Translations under genes and position numbers: made by a program
Notes under the pieces: model-generated
Told to the model about the DNA's origin: nothing
Database searches by the model: none
The model's input: only the letters and a program-made list of their open reading frames with translations
Shown here: piece after piece, positions 56,322 through 64,000 of the stretch
How positions within the stretch are numbered: position 1 is the first letter of the stretch
How the letters are laid out: each line of letters opens with the position of its first letter
DNA from: an uncultured Sphingobacteriaceae bacterium
GTDB taxonomy: Bacteria; Bacteroidota; Bacteroidia; Sphingobacteriales; Sphingobacteriaceae
DNA length: 64,000 bases
Assembly: GCA_946887045.1 (NCBI GenBank)
Contig: CAMPKC010000002.1
Location: 62,001-126,000 of the forward strand
Direction of reading: 5' to 3'

Positions 56322-57235
56322 TACCAGTCTAATAGTTCAAGTATTCGGCTTAAATCATCTTCGGAAACAAACGGAATTTCTATCGCTCCTTTTCCATTTC
56401 CCTGTACTTTCAAGGACACTTTCGTAGCGAACTTAGAGGTCAGATCGTCCTGAATTTTCCTATACTCAAAAGAAACTGCTTGCGGTTTAGTTTCACTTTT
56501 TTTGATTCCTGATTTTTGGATGTCGCGTACGAGCTCTTCAGCTTTACGAACCGACAAGCCTTTGGTCAGAATCTCTTTATGAACGTACAATTGCTTATCA
56601 ATCTCTTCAAGCCCAAGAATAGCCTTTGCATGTCCCATGGAAATCTGGCTATCACGAATGGAAGCCTGAATAGCAGGTGGCAACCTTAATAAGCGCAGAT
56701 AATTGGTAACTGTAGAACGGTTTTTACTCACCCGTTCTCCCAATTCTTCCTGCTTCAAATTACACTCGTCCAGCATACGCTGAAAGCTCAATGCAACCTC
56801 TATAGAATTAAGATTCTCGCGCTGTATATTTTCGATTAAAGCCATTTCCAGCATCTGCTGGTCATTAGCTGTACGAACATATGCAGGGATTTCCGTCAAT
56901 CCGGCAAGTTTTGAAGCTCTTAACCGACGCTCTCCCGATATTAACTGGTAAGAATTACTACCTGCCTTTCTTACGGTAATAGGCTGTATTAGGCCTTGTA
57001 GTTTGATCGAATCTGATAATTCCTGTAAAGCCTCCTTATCAAATTCTGTACGGGGCTGATAAGGGTTAACTTCAACTTCGCTTATTTTAACATGAGATAT
57101 AAGTCCGGAAGGCGATGTCTGGTATTCTCCGGAATTTACATTGCTACCAAGAGATTTCGTCTGCTGTACCGATTCTGAATCATCTAATAGCGCACTTAAT
57201 CCTCTTCCTAATCCTGTTCTCTTTTGATACGTCAT
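56321..57235 (-). CDS. parB: Chromosome-partitioning protein ParB
   Basis: A 304-residue CTPase/DNA-binding protein. The N-terminal ParB/Srx domain shows VNPYQPRTEFDKEALQELSDS and LISGERRLRASKLAGL (GERRxRA). The helix-turn-helix region is LKQEELGERVSKNRSTVTNYLRLLRLP, and a dimerisation tail ends ILELLDW. It overlaps parA by 4 bases. No parS site was seen in the window. Confidence 0.97.
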   Translation of the reverse strand: MTYQKRTGLGRGLSALLDDSESVQQTKSLGSNVNSGEYQTSPSGLISHVKISEVEVNPYQPRTEFDKEALQELSDSIKLQGLIQPITVRKAGSNSYQLISGERRLRASKLAGLTEIPAYVRTANDQQMLEMALIENIQRENLNSIEVALSFQRMLDECNLKQEELGERVSKNRSTVTNYLRLLRLPPAIQASIRDSQISMGHAKAILGLEEIDKQLYVHKEILTKGLSVRKAEELVRDIQKSGIKKSETKPQAVSFEYRKIQDDLTSKFATKVSLKVQGNGKGAIEIPFVSEDDLSRILELLDW

Positions 57236-58038
57236 GAAATAACCGTTGCTTGTTTTGTTTCTTCCTCGCTAACCATGCCATTTTTTCGAATAATTTCGCG
57301 GGCCAGGTTCAGGTAATTGATAGACCCTTTACAGTTGGCATCGTGCATAATTACAGATACACCGTAGCTCGGCGCTTCACTTAAACGGGTGTTACGTTGG
57401 ATAATTGTTTCGAATACCAGTTCCTGGAAATGAGTTTTAACCTCTTCAACCACCTGATTCGAAAGCCTTAAACGAACATCGTACATAGTAAGCAAAATAC
57501 CTTCGATTTCCAGATCGGGGTTTAGGCGGCTCTGAACAATTTTGATAGTATTCAATAATTTCCCTAAACCCTCCAGTGCGAAATACTCGCATTGTACCGG
57601 TATAATTACCGAATTAGCAGCAGTAAGCGCATTTATCGTAATTAAACCCAGTGACGGAGAACAGTCGATTATGATAAAATCGTAATCATCTTTTACCTTG
57701 TCCAGCACCAGCTTCATTTTATATTCGCGCTCTGCAAGGTTTATCATTTCGATTTCCGCTCCTACCAAATCGATATGAGCCGGAAGCAGATCAAGGTTAG
57801 GCGTTTCAGTTTTCTGTATAGCATCACGAGGCTCCACATCGTTAATGATGCATTCGTAAATACTTGCCTTAATAGTACGCGGATCAAAGCCAATTCCCGA
57901 TGTTGAATTTGCCTGAGGGTCTGCATCCACAAGCAAAGTGCGATATTCTAAAACAGCTAAACTTGCTGCCAGATTAATTGATGAAGTGGTTTTTCCAACT
58001 CCCCCTTTTTGATTAGCTAACGCAATAATCTTACTCAT
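57232..58038 (-). CDS. parA: Chromosome-partitioning ATPase ParA
   Basis: A 268-residue Walker-type partition ATPase (Soj-like). The deviant Walker A is NQKGGVGKTTSSINLAASLA, with A' in LLVDADPQANST and Walker B in YDFIIIDCSPSLGLI. Standard Soj length without an N-terminal DNA-binding domain. First gene of parA-parB-DUF5683-dapB-lepB. Confidence 0.97.
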   Translation of the reverse strand: MSKIIALANQKGGVGKTTSSINLAASLAVLEYRTLLVDADPQANSTSGIGFDPRTIKASIYECIINDVEPRDAIQKTETPNLDLLPAHIDLVGAEIEMINLAEREYKMKLVLDKVKDDYDFIIIDCSPSLGLITINALTAANSVIIPVQCEYFALEGLGKLLNTIKIVQSRLNPDLEIEGILLTMYDVRLRLSNQVVEEVKTHFQELVFETIIQRNTRLSEAPSYGVSVIMHDANCKGSINYLNLAREIIRKNGMVSEEETKQATVIS

Positions 58039-58203
58039 TCTTTATCCTGGTTTCAAGGGTAATTTGTGCTTACAGAAAGATTAATAGTTAATTAAAATAC
58101 TATTTTTGCCATTCTTTAAGCTTTTTAACAATCGCCTAAGATACAAACTTTAAACAATTTAATCAGAGCAGCACCTTTTGGTTTTGCACATATTATCCAC
58201 AAC

Positions 58204-58728
58204 ATGACAACCATTATTGCCAGTACAAACAGACCCGAAAGTTATACATTGAGAGTAGCAGAACACTATCAAGGCATGCTTTGGGATTTGGGTATTGATG
58301 CAAAAATCTTATCTCTGGGCAATCTTCCCGAGAAAATCATACACCCTGCAATGTATGAAAACCAGAAAATTGAAAGCTGGCAGCCAATTCAGAATTTAAT
58401 TTCGGCAACCGAGAAGTTCATTTTTGTGATTCCTGAGTACAACGGAAGTTTTCCGGGAATTTTAAAGGTTTTTATTGATGCCTGCGAATTCCCATCAAGC
58501 TTCAGTGGCAAAAAGACAGCACTGGTTGGTATCTCAACCGGGAAATATGGAAACGTTAGAGGAGTGGACCACATGACGGGTATTTGCCATTACATGAACC
58601 TGGATGTTATGTCGTTAAAATTACACATTCCACACATTCATAAAGAGTTTGACGAGATCAATAAGCTATTTAAAGAGGATACCTTAAAATTCACAAAACA
58701 ACAAATTGAGCGGTTTGTGAAGTTTTAA
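58204..58728 (+). CDS. NAD(P)H-dependent FMN reductase-like oxidoreductase
   Basis: A 174-residue flavodoxin-fold protein. FMN/NADPH signatures: IIASTNRPESYTLRVAEHY at the start and IPEYNGSFPGILKVFIDAC, matching the PEYNGS(F/I)PG motif, then GISTGKYGNVRGVDHM. Similar enzymes reduce FMN, azo dyes or quinones; the natural substrate is unknown. Divergent from parA. Confidence 0.9.
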   Translation: MTTIIASTNRPESYTLRVAEHYQGMLWDLGIDAKILSLGNLPEKIIHPAMYENQKIESWQPIQNLISATEKFIFVIPEYNGSFPGILKVFIDACEFPSSFSGKKTALVGISTGKYGNVRGVDHMTGICHYMNLDVMSLKLHIPHIHKEFDEINKLFKEDTLKFTKQQIERFVKF

Positions 58729-58755
58729 AAATAAACTGTACACAGCAAATTTCTC

Positions 58756-59499
58756 CTACAACTGCAGCAGTGCCTTCAATTTTACATGCCCCGTTTTACT
58801 CACCGGCAGGCTTTCGCCTGATTTAATTACCAGCCGGTAAGAATCTTTTTCATAAGGCACAAGCTTAGTTATTTCTGAAACCTTCGCGATAAAAGAACGA
58901 TGCACCCGCACAAACTGCTTATCATCTAGACTGCTTTCAAAAAAATGCATTGTCTTATTTTTCAGAAATACGCCTTCTGAAGTATGAATTTTCACGTAAT
59001 CATCGTACGCTTCAAGATAGATGACATCGGCGGTGGGTATAATCTTTATTGAGCTTCCCGATTTTACCACGATGCGCTCACTATGGATTGGTGAAACCGG
59101 CGCAGTTTCGAGCAGAGCCTGTACCTGCTGTCTGGCTTCCGACAGGTTCTTTCTTTCCATCCACTTTTCAATAGCTTTTTTAAAACGATCTTTGGAAAAA
59201 GGCTTCAGCAGGTAATCAATCGCATGGGTTTCGAAAGCTTTAATAGCATACTCATCGAATGCTGAAGTAAAAATTACACCGGGACGCTGCTCGATAAGTT
59301 CAAGCATCTCGAATCCGGTGATTTTCGGCATCTGGATATCCAAAAAAATCAAATCGGGTTGATGTAGAGCAATTGCTTTAACGCCTTCAAATCCGTCACC
59401 ACACTCGGCTACAACCTGAACATCAGGATACTCTTCCAAGTACTCTTTGACCACTTCTCTGGCTAAGGGTTCGTCATCTATAAGGATAGCCTTTGTCAT
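58756..59499 (-). CDS. LytTR-type response regulator
   Basis: A 247-residue regulator. The receiver domain has DDEPLAR, the phospho-acceptor Asp54 in FLDIQMP, and the switch Thr/Lys in TSAFDEYAIKAFETHAIDYLLKPF. The LytTR DNA-binding domain runs from about residue 140 (ERIVVKSGSSIKIIPTADVIYLEA to FVRVHRSFIAKVSEI). The start overlaps the histidine kinase stop by 4 bases, so they form one pair. Confidence 0.95.
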   Translation of the reverse strand: MTKAILIDDEPLAREVVKEYLEEYPDVQVVAECGDGFEGVKAIALHQPDLIFLDIQMPKITGFEMLELIEQRPGVIFTSAFDEYAIKAFETHAIDYLLKPFSKDRFKKAIEKWMERKNLSEARQQVQALLETAPVSPIHSERIVVKSGSSIKIIPTADVIYLEAYDDYVKIHTSEGVFLKNKTMHFFESSLDDKQFVRVHRSFIAKVSEITKLVPYEKDSYRLVIKSGESLPVSKTGHVKLKALLQL

Positions 59500-60548
59500 A
59501 TCTGAGGGATCTTAACGCTTGTCATAAAAATATTATTTTCTCCATAAGTTTCCAGTAAATCAGTTCTGGCAAATAATAAATAAAGCCTTCTTTTGATGCT
59601 ATCCAAACCAAATCCGGTTCCGCTGTTTGGTCTGACAGTATCCTTATCGTAGGGATTTTGAATGATCATCAGCAGATAATTCTGCACACACTTTGCGTCT
59701 ATCGTTATGACAACTTCACCTGTGGTATCGTATAATCCGAATTTGATAGCATTTTCTACAAGAGGCTGCAAAAGCATAGCGGGTAAAATTAACCCACCGC
59801 AACCTTCCTCCTGCCTGATTTCAGTTTTGAGCCGGTGTCCAAACCGTACTTTCTCAATATCTAAATACAATTGCAAATGTTGCAATTCTTCTTCCAGCGT
59901 AACAAATTCATTTTCTTCCTTACGCAAAGTCCCTCTAAGAAAATCCGATAGCTGGTAAATCATGGTACGGGCTTCATCTGGTCTTCTTCCGATAAGTGCA
60001 CTTATTGAGTTTAAGCTGTTAAAAAGAAAATGTGGTTGTAATTGCTGGCGCAAATTATACAACTCAGCATCACGTGCCAGGCGTTCTGCATCAGATTTTC
60101 GCCGCTCGCTTTCTTTCTGTTCTTGCTGAGTATACCACAGCATGCTAATTAAAGCCATTCCGCTGATAACAAGAAAAGCAACACAAAACCTGATGATTAG
60201 AGATTTATCAATTACAGCTACATAAATAGAATCAACAATCAGCCCATCATTATAGGCTATCTTCAACAGCAGAAACCGAGTAATAAAAACAGCCAGCGCA
60301 GCAAGCAGAGCACACCACGCAGCAATATAAAAATACTTTCCCTTGCCTGGCTGATAGTATCTTAAGGTATTACTGACAATAAGTGCCGAAAAAAGGATGG
60401 AAACATTGTTTACCGCAGCATCTATTAAGCAAGTTTGAACATCAAAACCCAGCCAGTATAGCGTTGCTGCATGCAAGCCCATCCATATAAGCCAGGCTCC
60501 AAAAAGGAATCCTAAAACACGCTTCGATGACAATAGCGGTGTAGCCAC
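59496..60548 (-). CDS. LytS/YehU-type sensor histidine kinase
   Basis: A 350-residue membrane kinase. Four hydrophobic segments occupy the first 140 residues with no extracytoplasmic domain of note. The His_kinase domain has the phospho-acceptor His173 in LQPHFLFNSLNSISALI, and the ATP domain has LPAMLLQPLVENAIKFGL and GTGFGLDSIKRRL. A short-loop membrane input plus a LiaF-like neighbour 9 bases upstream suggests envelope sensing. Confidence 0.94.
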   Translation of the reverse strand: MATPLLSSKRVLGFLFGAWLIWMGLHAATLYWLGFDVQTCLIDAAVNNVSILFSALIVSNTLRYYQPGKGKYFYIAAWCALLAALAVFITRFLLLKIAYNDGLIVDSIYVAVIDKSLIIRFCVAFLVISGMALISMLWYTQQEQKESERRKSDAERLARDAELYNLRQQLQPHFLFNSLNSISALIGRRPDEARTMIYQLSDFLRGTLRKEENEFVTLEEELQHLQLYLDIEKVRFGHRLKTEIRQEEGCGGLILPAMLLQPLVENAIKFGLYDTTGEVVITIDAKCVQNYLLMIIQNPYDKDTVRPNSGTGFGLDSIKRRLYLLFARTDLLETYGENNIFMTSVKIPQI

Positions 60549-60556
60549 GTTCTTTA

Positions 60557-61336
60557 TTAAAAACTGCGAATATCTATTCCACCAAAAATGGAAGTTCCTT
60601 TAATTACCAGATGTTTCTCTTCAGAGATAGCCTGATTCATAAGCAATGGTCGTTTATCTTCTATTCCACCGAAAATTGCGACTAAATCAGACGACACTTT
60701 CCAATGCGGAGGTACAATTATTTTCGTCCCGCCAAATACCTGCGTTATTTCAAGTTCAACTCTGGGCGAAAGAATATCTGCCTGAGTCAAAATAATTTCA
60801 GCGCCTCCCATTATTGCTACTATTTCGCCACCCTGAAAGTTTTTAGAAACAATATTTTTCTTCACTCCACCAAAAATTGATACGATATCAATATAATCGT
60901 CAACCGTGCCCTGTGTGGGGGAAATAGGTTCATTATCTTCATTAACCCGCTTATCCCAGGTCAGGTCAGACCCAACAGGTTCATTATCTTCTTTACCCCA
61001 GTTGGTAATCTTCTTTTTTCCGATTATCAGATAAAGTCCGAGTCCGATTATAGCAATGGGCCATATAAAATCATCCAGATCCACATGCGAGAATATCTTC
61101 TCAGCCAGAAAGATCACTCCGATCGTTATTAAAATAAAAGAACTGGGATTCCTGAACTGATGGCGGCGTCCGGTAAAAATTCCGATTCCTATTAAAACCA
61201 TTGGCCAGCTTATTACCCAATCCGGAACAAAGATCCCTAAACTTCTTAAAAGCATTATCGCTCCAAAGATCAGCAAAGCTATCCCAACCCACTTCTTCCC
61301 GGTTCCAAACTTCTTTCGTTTATTTATTCCGTCCAT
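60557..61336 (-). CDS. LiaF-like membrane protein (DUF5668 / cell-wall-stress domain)
   Basis: A 259-residue protein. Four hydrophobic segments (about residues 15-115) fit DUF5668: GKKWVGIALLIFGAIMLLRSLG and ISWPMVLIGIGIF. The C-terminal half is a repetitive beta domain like the LiaF/VraT 'cell wall-active antibiotics response' domain, with repeated IFGG words (SIFGGVKKN, AIMGGAEI, VFGGTKI, IFGGIED, IFGGIDI). It heads the operon with the LytS-like and LytTR genes, so it probably modulates the kinase. Confidence 0.87.
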   Translation of the reverse strand: MDGINKRKKFGTGKKWVGIALLIFGAIMLLRSLGIFVPDWVISWPMVLIGIGIFTGRRHQFRNPSSFILITIGVIFLAEKIFSHVDLDDFIWPIAIIGLGLYLIIGKKKITNWGKEDNEPVGSDLTWDKRVNEDNEPISPTQGTVDDYIDIVSIFGGVKKNIVSKNFQGGEIVAIMGGAEIILTQADILSPRVELEITQVFGGTKIIVPPHWKVSSDLVAIFGGIEDKRPLLMNQAISEEKHLVIKGTSIFGGIDIRSF

Positions 61337-61736
61337 TTCGCACTATTTAATTCAAACTTAATAAAATCTTTTAAGCCTCTTTATTTTATCAGACGCAGCA
61401 AAAAACATTTGTTACTTTCTGGCATCTGCTTTTTTAAACAAATTACTTATCAAATCAAATGTATAGGAGTTTAAACATGCAGACAACAGATATTAGGCAG
61501 AGCCGTTGGAGAGGTCGGTAAATGGGCGGATTTATTCGGTTAAAAATCCAGGAACCGAGAGCGATAAAAGGGATCAGAAATCAGCATCCTTCTTTGTGGC
61601 ACATATATACCTGTGTTCTGTTGCAAATCCTCATTTCGCTAAGGGGTCGGCTCATTCCGGTTTTTCCCACTACACCCGGGTTTAATTGGGGAAAATTTAG
61701 CGCAGACAGCGTTCGAAACGTTGTCTACGTTAAGCC
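61337..61736. other. Non-coding gap with purL-type terminator hairpin
   Basis: At 61700-61734 a hairpin related to the purL terminator (GCAGACAGCGTTCGA) ends transcription from the phosphoesterase gene on its right. The remaining 360 bases should hold the LiaF-like operon promoter; no gene or RNA was recognised. Confidence 0.55.
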
Positions 61737-62444
61737 TTAATATGCTTTCCTTAGCTGATCCGCAAATTGGTCAGGAAGCGGACTATCTTCAACAGCCTTT
61801 GCAGCTCTCTCCACATCATATTCAAACCGGACAAAATCCACTTGCATATTTGCCTTATCGAATTTATCATCCAGCGTCAGCAGCACATAACAGCCTCTCG
61901 GATCACCGTCCTTCGGTTTGCCAACAGAGCCCGTATTTATAATGTGTTTAACACCTTCAGCCGCTTTAATTACCCTGTGATAAGGCTTATGAGAATGGCC
62001 GCAAAAAAGGATATCGGCACTTGCCTGCCCTAGCAGATCAAGCACGTATTCTTCCCGAAGATCTTCAAGCATATATTCTTCCACGCTTCGCGGACTGCCA
62101 TGTACGAGAAGCATATTTAGTAAACTTTCATTAAGCTGATACTCGAGGCGAATATGTGCGGGTAAAGCTTTCAAATATACTCGGGCTCCCTCATCAATAA
62201 TATGATAAGCATGATTCTTCCCTGAGGAATCAGAAAGGGTTTTAATTTTCAAATCATGATTACCAGCAATGGTTGCAATTCCCCGTCTTCGAATTTCAGC
62301 GATAATTTCATTGGGCCAAACATTATAGCCAACTAAATCGCCTAAGCAATAAACTGCATCGGGCTTTTTACTATCCAAATCCTTAAGAAATGCTTCGAAA
62401 GCGGGGAGATTTGCGTGAACGTCCGAAAAAACTGCAATCCTCAT
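61737..62444 (-). CDS. Metallophosphoesterase, tandem copy 1
   Basis: A 235-residue calcineurin-like phosphoesterase. Metal motifs: FSDVHANLPAFEAFL, CLGDLVGY, GNHDLKI, LLVHGSPRSVEEY and FCGHSHKPYH, then INTGSVGKPKDGDPRG. This is the YfcE-related group with a long C-terminal tail. The upstream neighbour (62447-63217) is a clear paralogue, 2 bases away. Both end in a VEDSPLP tail. Confidence 0.93.
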   Translation of the reverse strand: MRIAVFSDVHANLPAFEAFLKDLDSKKPDAVYCLGDLVGYNVWPNEIIAEIRRRGIATIAGNHDLKIKTLSDSSGKNHAYHIIDEGARVYLKALPAHIRLEYQLNESLLNMLLVHGSPRSVEEYMLEDLREEYVLDLLGQASADILFCGHSHKPYHRVIKAAEGVKHIINTGSVGKPKDGDPRGCYVLLTLDDKFDKANMQVDFVRFEYDVERAAKAVEDSPLPDQFADQLRKAY

Positions 62445-62446
62445 AA

Positions 62447-63217
62447 CTAGGCCTTACGTAACATTTCTGCATATTCATTTGGCAAGGGACTATCTTCCAC
62501 CGCATTGGCCGCTTTTTCAACGTCATATTCAAACCGGACAAACTCAACCTGAATACTGTCTTTGTCGAGAATTGAAGCATTATCATTAATTGTAATGATT
62601 ACATAGCCGCCACGAGGATCGCCGTCTTTTGGCTTACCTACCGACCCAATATTTATGGCGTGGCGGAAACGTTGAGTTCCATCAGATTCTGTCGATAAAA
62701 CTCGATGATAAGGCTTATGAGTATGACCGAAGCACATAATATCCGCACTTGCCTGTTCCATAATACGAATCATACTCTTTTCCTCACGGTCTTCAAACAG
62801 ATATTCATTCACCTTCCGCGGACTGCCATGCACCAATAACAGACTAAGCTTATCTTCATTCAACTGAAAGTCAAGCCGGATATGGGATGGAAGCGTTCTC
62901 AAATATGCCCGCTCTTCATCCTTCACCAATTCATTTGTAAATGAGATGGAGATTTTTCCCATTTCCTTTTCCTGATCTGTTTTATACGCACATCCACATT
63001 CATCACTTTTACGACCGATTCCAAAGTCATAGTTTCCCGTGATGGTTGGGATACCGCGTCTGCGAATTTCGTTTATAACTTCATTTGGCCAGATATTATA
63101 TCCTACCAGATCGCCGAGGCAATAAATAGCGTCGGGCTTTTTAGCGTCTACATCTTTAAAAAAAGCTTCCAGTGCCGGAAGATTTGCGTGTACGTCTGAA
63201 AATAAAGCGATTTTCAT
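62447..63217 (-). CDS. Metallophosphoesterase, tandem copy 2 (GNYD variant)
   Basis: A 256-residue paralogue of the downstream gene, with shared motifs FSDVHANLPALEAFF, CLGDLVGYNIWPNE, HGSPRKVNEY and GHTHKPYH. Two differences stand out. The GNHD metal/catalytic motif is GNYD, and about 20 residues with CGCAYKTDQEKE are inserted after it. It is first in the two-gene unit. Its activity may differ from copy 1. Confidence 0.92.
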   Translation of the reverse strand: MKIALFSDVHANLPALEAFFKDVDAKKPDAIYCLGDLVGYNIWPNEVINEIRRRGIPTITGNYDFGIGRKSDECGCAYKTDQEKEMGKISISFTNELVKDEERAYLRTLPSHIRLDFQLNEDKLSLLLVHGSPRKVNEYLFEDREEKSMIRIMEQASADIMCFGHTHKPYHRVLSTESDGTQRFRHAINIGSVGKPKDGDPRGGYVIITINDNASILDKDSIQVEFVRFEYDVEKAANAVEDSPLPNEYAEMLRKA

Positions 63218-63279
63218 CGAAGGAGATTTTTCGTTTGTGGATGTTGTTTTTTTGTACTCAAGAGCGCTCCGCCGTTTGA

Positions 63280-63302
63280 GATGTGAGACATTAGATTTGA
63301 GA
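63280..63302. repeat. Dispersed GATGTGAGA/GATTTGAGA repeat, copy 2
   Basis: GATGTGAGACATTAG followed by ATTTGAGA; same plan as 7281-7310 but with a single inner unit. It lies between the ACR3 gene and the phosphoesterase pair. Confidence 0.5.
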
Positions 63303-63342
63303 TCGTGCAGGTGTTCATATTTATATGTTTATTATTAAATAA

Positions 63343-64000
63343 TTATTGAAGGATTTCCTTCTTATAATATTTATTTCGCAACCAAAAAGCCACATTTACC
63401 AATGCGATTAATGCCGGAACCTCTACCAGCGGACCAATAACGCCGGCGAAAGCCTGCCCGGAATTAATGCCGAACACACCAATGGCTACAGCGATCGCCA
63501 ATTCGAAGTTATTTCCAGCCGCGGTAAATGCTATAGAGGCGTTTTGCGAGTAATCCGCGCCCAATGCTTTTCCAAAAAAGAAGCTCACGAGGAACATGAT
63601 GGCGAAGTAAATCACCAAAGGAATGGCAATCCGGACCACATCCATCGGTATCTGGACAATAAGCTCCCCTTTTAAACTAAACATCACCACGATGGTAAAA
63701 AGCAGGGCGATTAAAGTGATTGGAGAAATTAAAGGAATGAATTTTTTGGTAAACCACTCCTCTCCCTTCAAGCGGATTAAACTATAGCGACTAATGAGTC
63801 CCGCGGCAAAAGGAATTCCGAGGTAAATGCCTACTGATTTCGCAATTTCCTGAATGGTAATATCGACCACCGCGCCCTCCATTCCGAACATCGGCAACAG
63901 CAAAGTGATGAAAACATAGGCATAAACACTATATAATAATACCTGGAAAATACTGTTCAATGCAACCAACCCTGCCGCATACTCGCGACTACCCTCAGCC
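63343..64000 (-). CDS. ACR3-type arsenite exporter, partial
   Basis: The C-terminal 219 residues of an ACR3 (BASS superfamily) arsenite permease; the N-terminus lies beyond base 64000. About six hydrophobic segments remain. The diagnostic [21 protein letters not shown] stretch and the closing [20 protein letters not shown] are present. ACR3 moves As(OH)3 (or Sb) out of the cell with the proton gradient. The rest of the ars operon should continue to the right. Confidence 0.93.
   Translation of the reverse strand, partial: AEGSREYAAGLVALNSIFQVLLYSVYAYVFITLLLPMFGMEGAVVDITIQEIAKSVGIYLGIPFAAGLISRYSLIRLKGEEWFTKKFIPLISPITLIALLFTIVVMFSLKGELIVQIPMDVVRIAIPLVIYFAIMFLVSFFFGKALGADYSQNASIAFTAAGNNFELAIAVAIGVFGINSGQAFAGVIGPLVEVPALIALVNVAFWLRNKYYKKEILQ

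Noticed and set aside
57232..58203. parS site near parAB
   Set aside because: No TGTTTCACGTGAAACA-like sequence was found near parA or parB.
61337..61700. 6S or other structured RNA in the gap before the LiaF operon
   Set aside because: No long rod-like pairing could be made out by eye.

Overview
The window is chromosomal DNA of a Bacteroidota bacterium, most likely a Sphingobacteriaceae member (Pedobacter/Mucilaginibacter-like). This rests on SusC/FecA-type TonB receptors with carboxypeptidase-like N-terminal plugs, lineage-typical small families (DUF4295, DUF4856, DUF5683, DUF4955), a bacillithiol gene (bshC) and -7 promoter elements of the TAnnTTTG type. Species cannot be fixed from sequence reading alone.

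Layout. 1-7.3 kb is a metal-handling block: partial CopB-type ATPase, Cys-rich copper-storage protein, an MFS transporter, a Zn/Cd-type ATPase and a TonB receptor. 7.5-12 kb holds a SWIM/SNF2 helicase broken by one frameshift and a lipoprotein. 12.2-18.5 kb is a probable iron-regulated operon (DUF4856 lipoprotein, imelysin-like lipoprotein, HTTM membrane protein, TonB receptor) under a Fur-like palindrome. 18.6-24 kb carries a small lipoprotein, an ArsR/SRPBCC/hydrolase operon with paired operators and a six-PAS sensor without an ATPase domain. 24-30 kb is housekeeping: tRNA-His, rnhA, fbp, phosphodiesterase, tRNA methyltransferase, VOC protein, purL. 30-35 kb is an acetate-uptake operon (DUF485, actP-like symporter, acs). 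35-45 kb is mixed accessory DNA: ion channel with an odd filter, DUF2254 protein, drug exporter, a divergent pectin-related pair and three decayed genes. 45-61 kb is largely core: rpmB-rpmG-DUF4295, ftsY, a toxin-antitoxin pair, rimO, bshC, an Ldh-family dehydrogenase, a FAD/Rieske oxidoreductase, lepB, dapB, parAB and a LiaF/LytS/LytTR-like signalling operon. The right edge has tandem phosphoesterases and a partial ACR3 arsenite exporter.

How it fits together. Both edges encode export of soft or toxic metals, while the 12-18 kb operon looks like import under low iron. The acetate genes form a symporter-to-acetyl-CoA route. Several intergenic hairpin families (a GATT-nnn-AATC palindrome, a purL-type terminator, a 38-bp unit flanking the PAS gene) recur. 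At least three loci (SNF2, an ASCH domain gene, an unnamed small gene) show single-base frameshifts, most readable as loss of one base from a homopolymer, so either gene decay or read error should be checked. The best candidate for an incompletely described system is the Fur-box/DUF4856/imelysin/HTTM/TonB operon.
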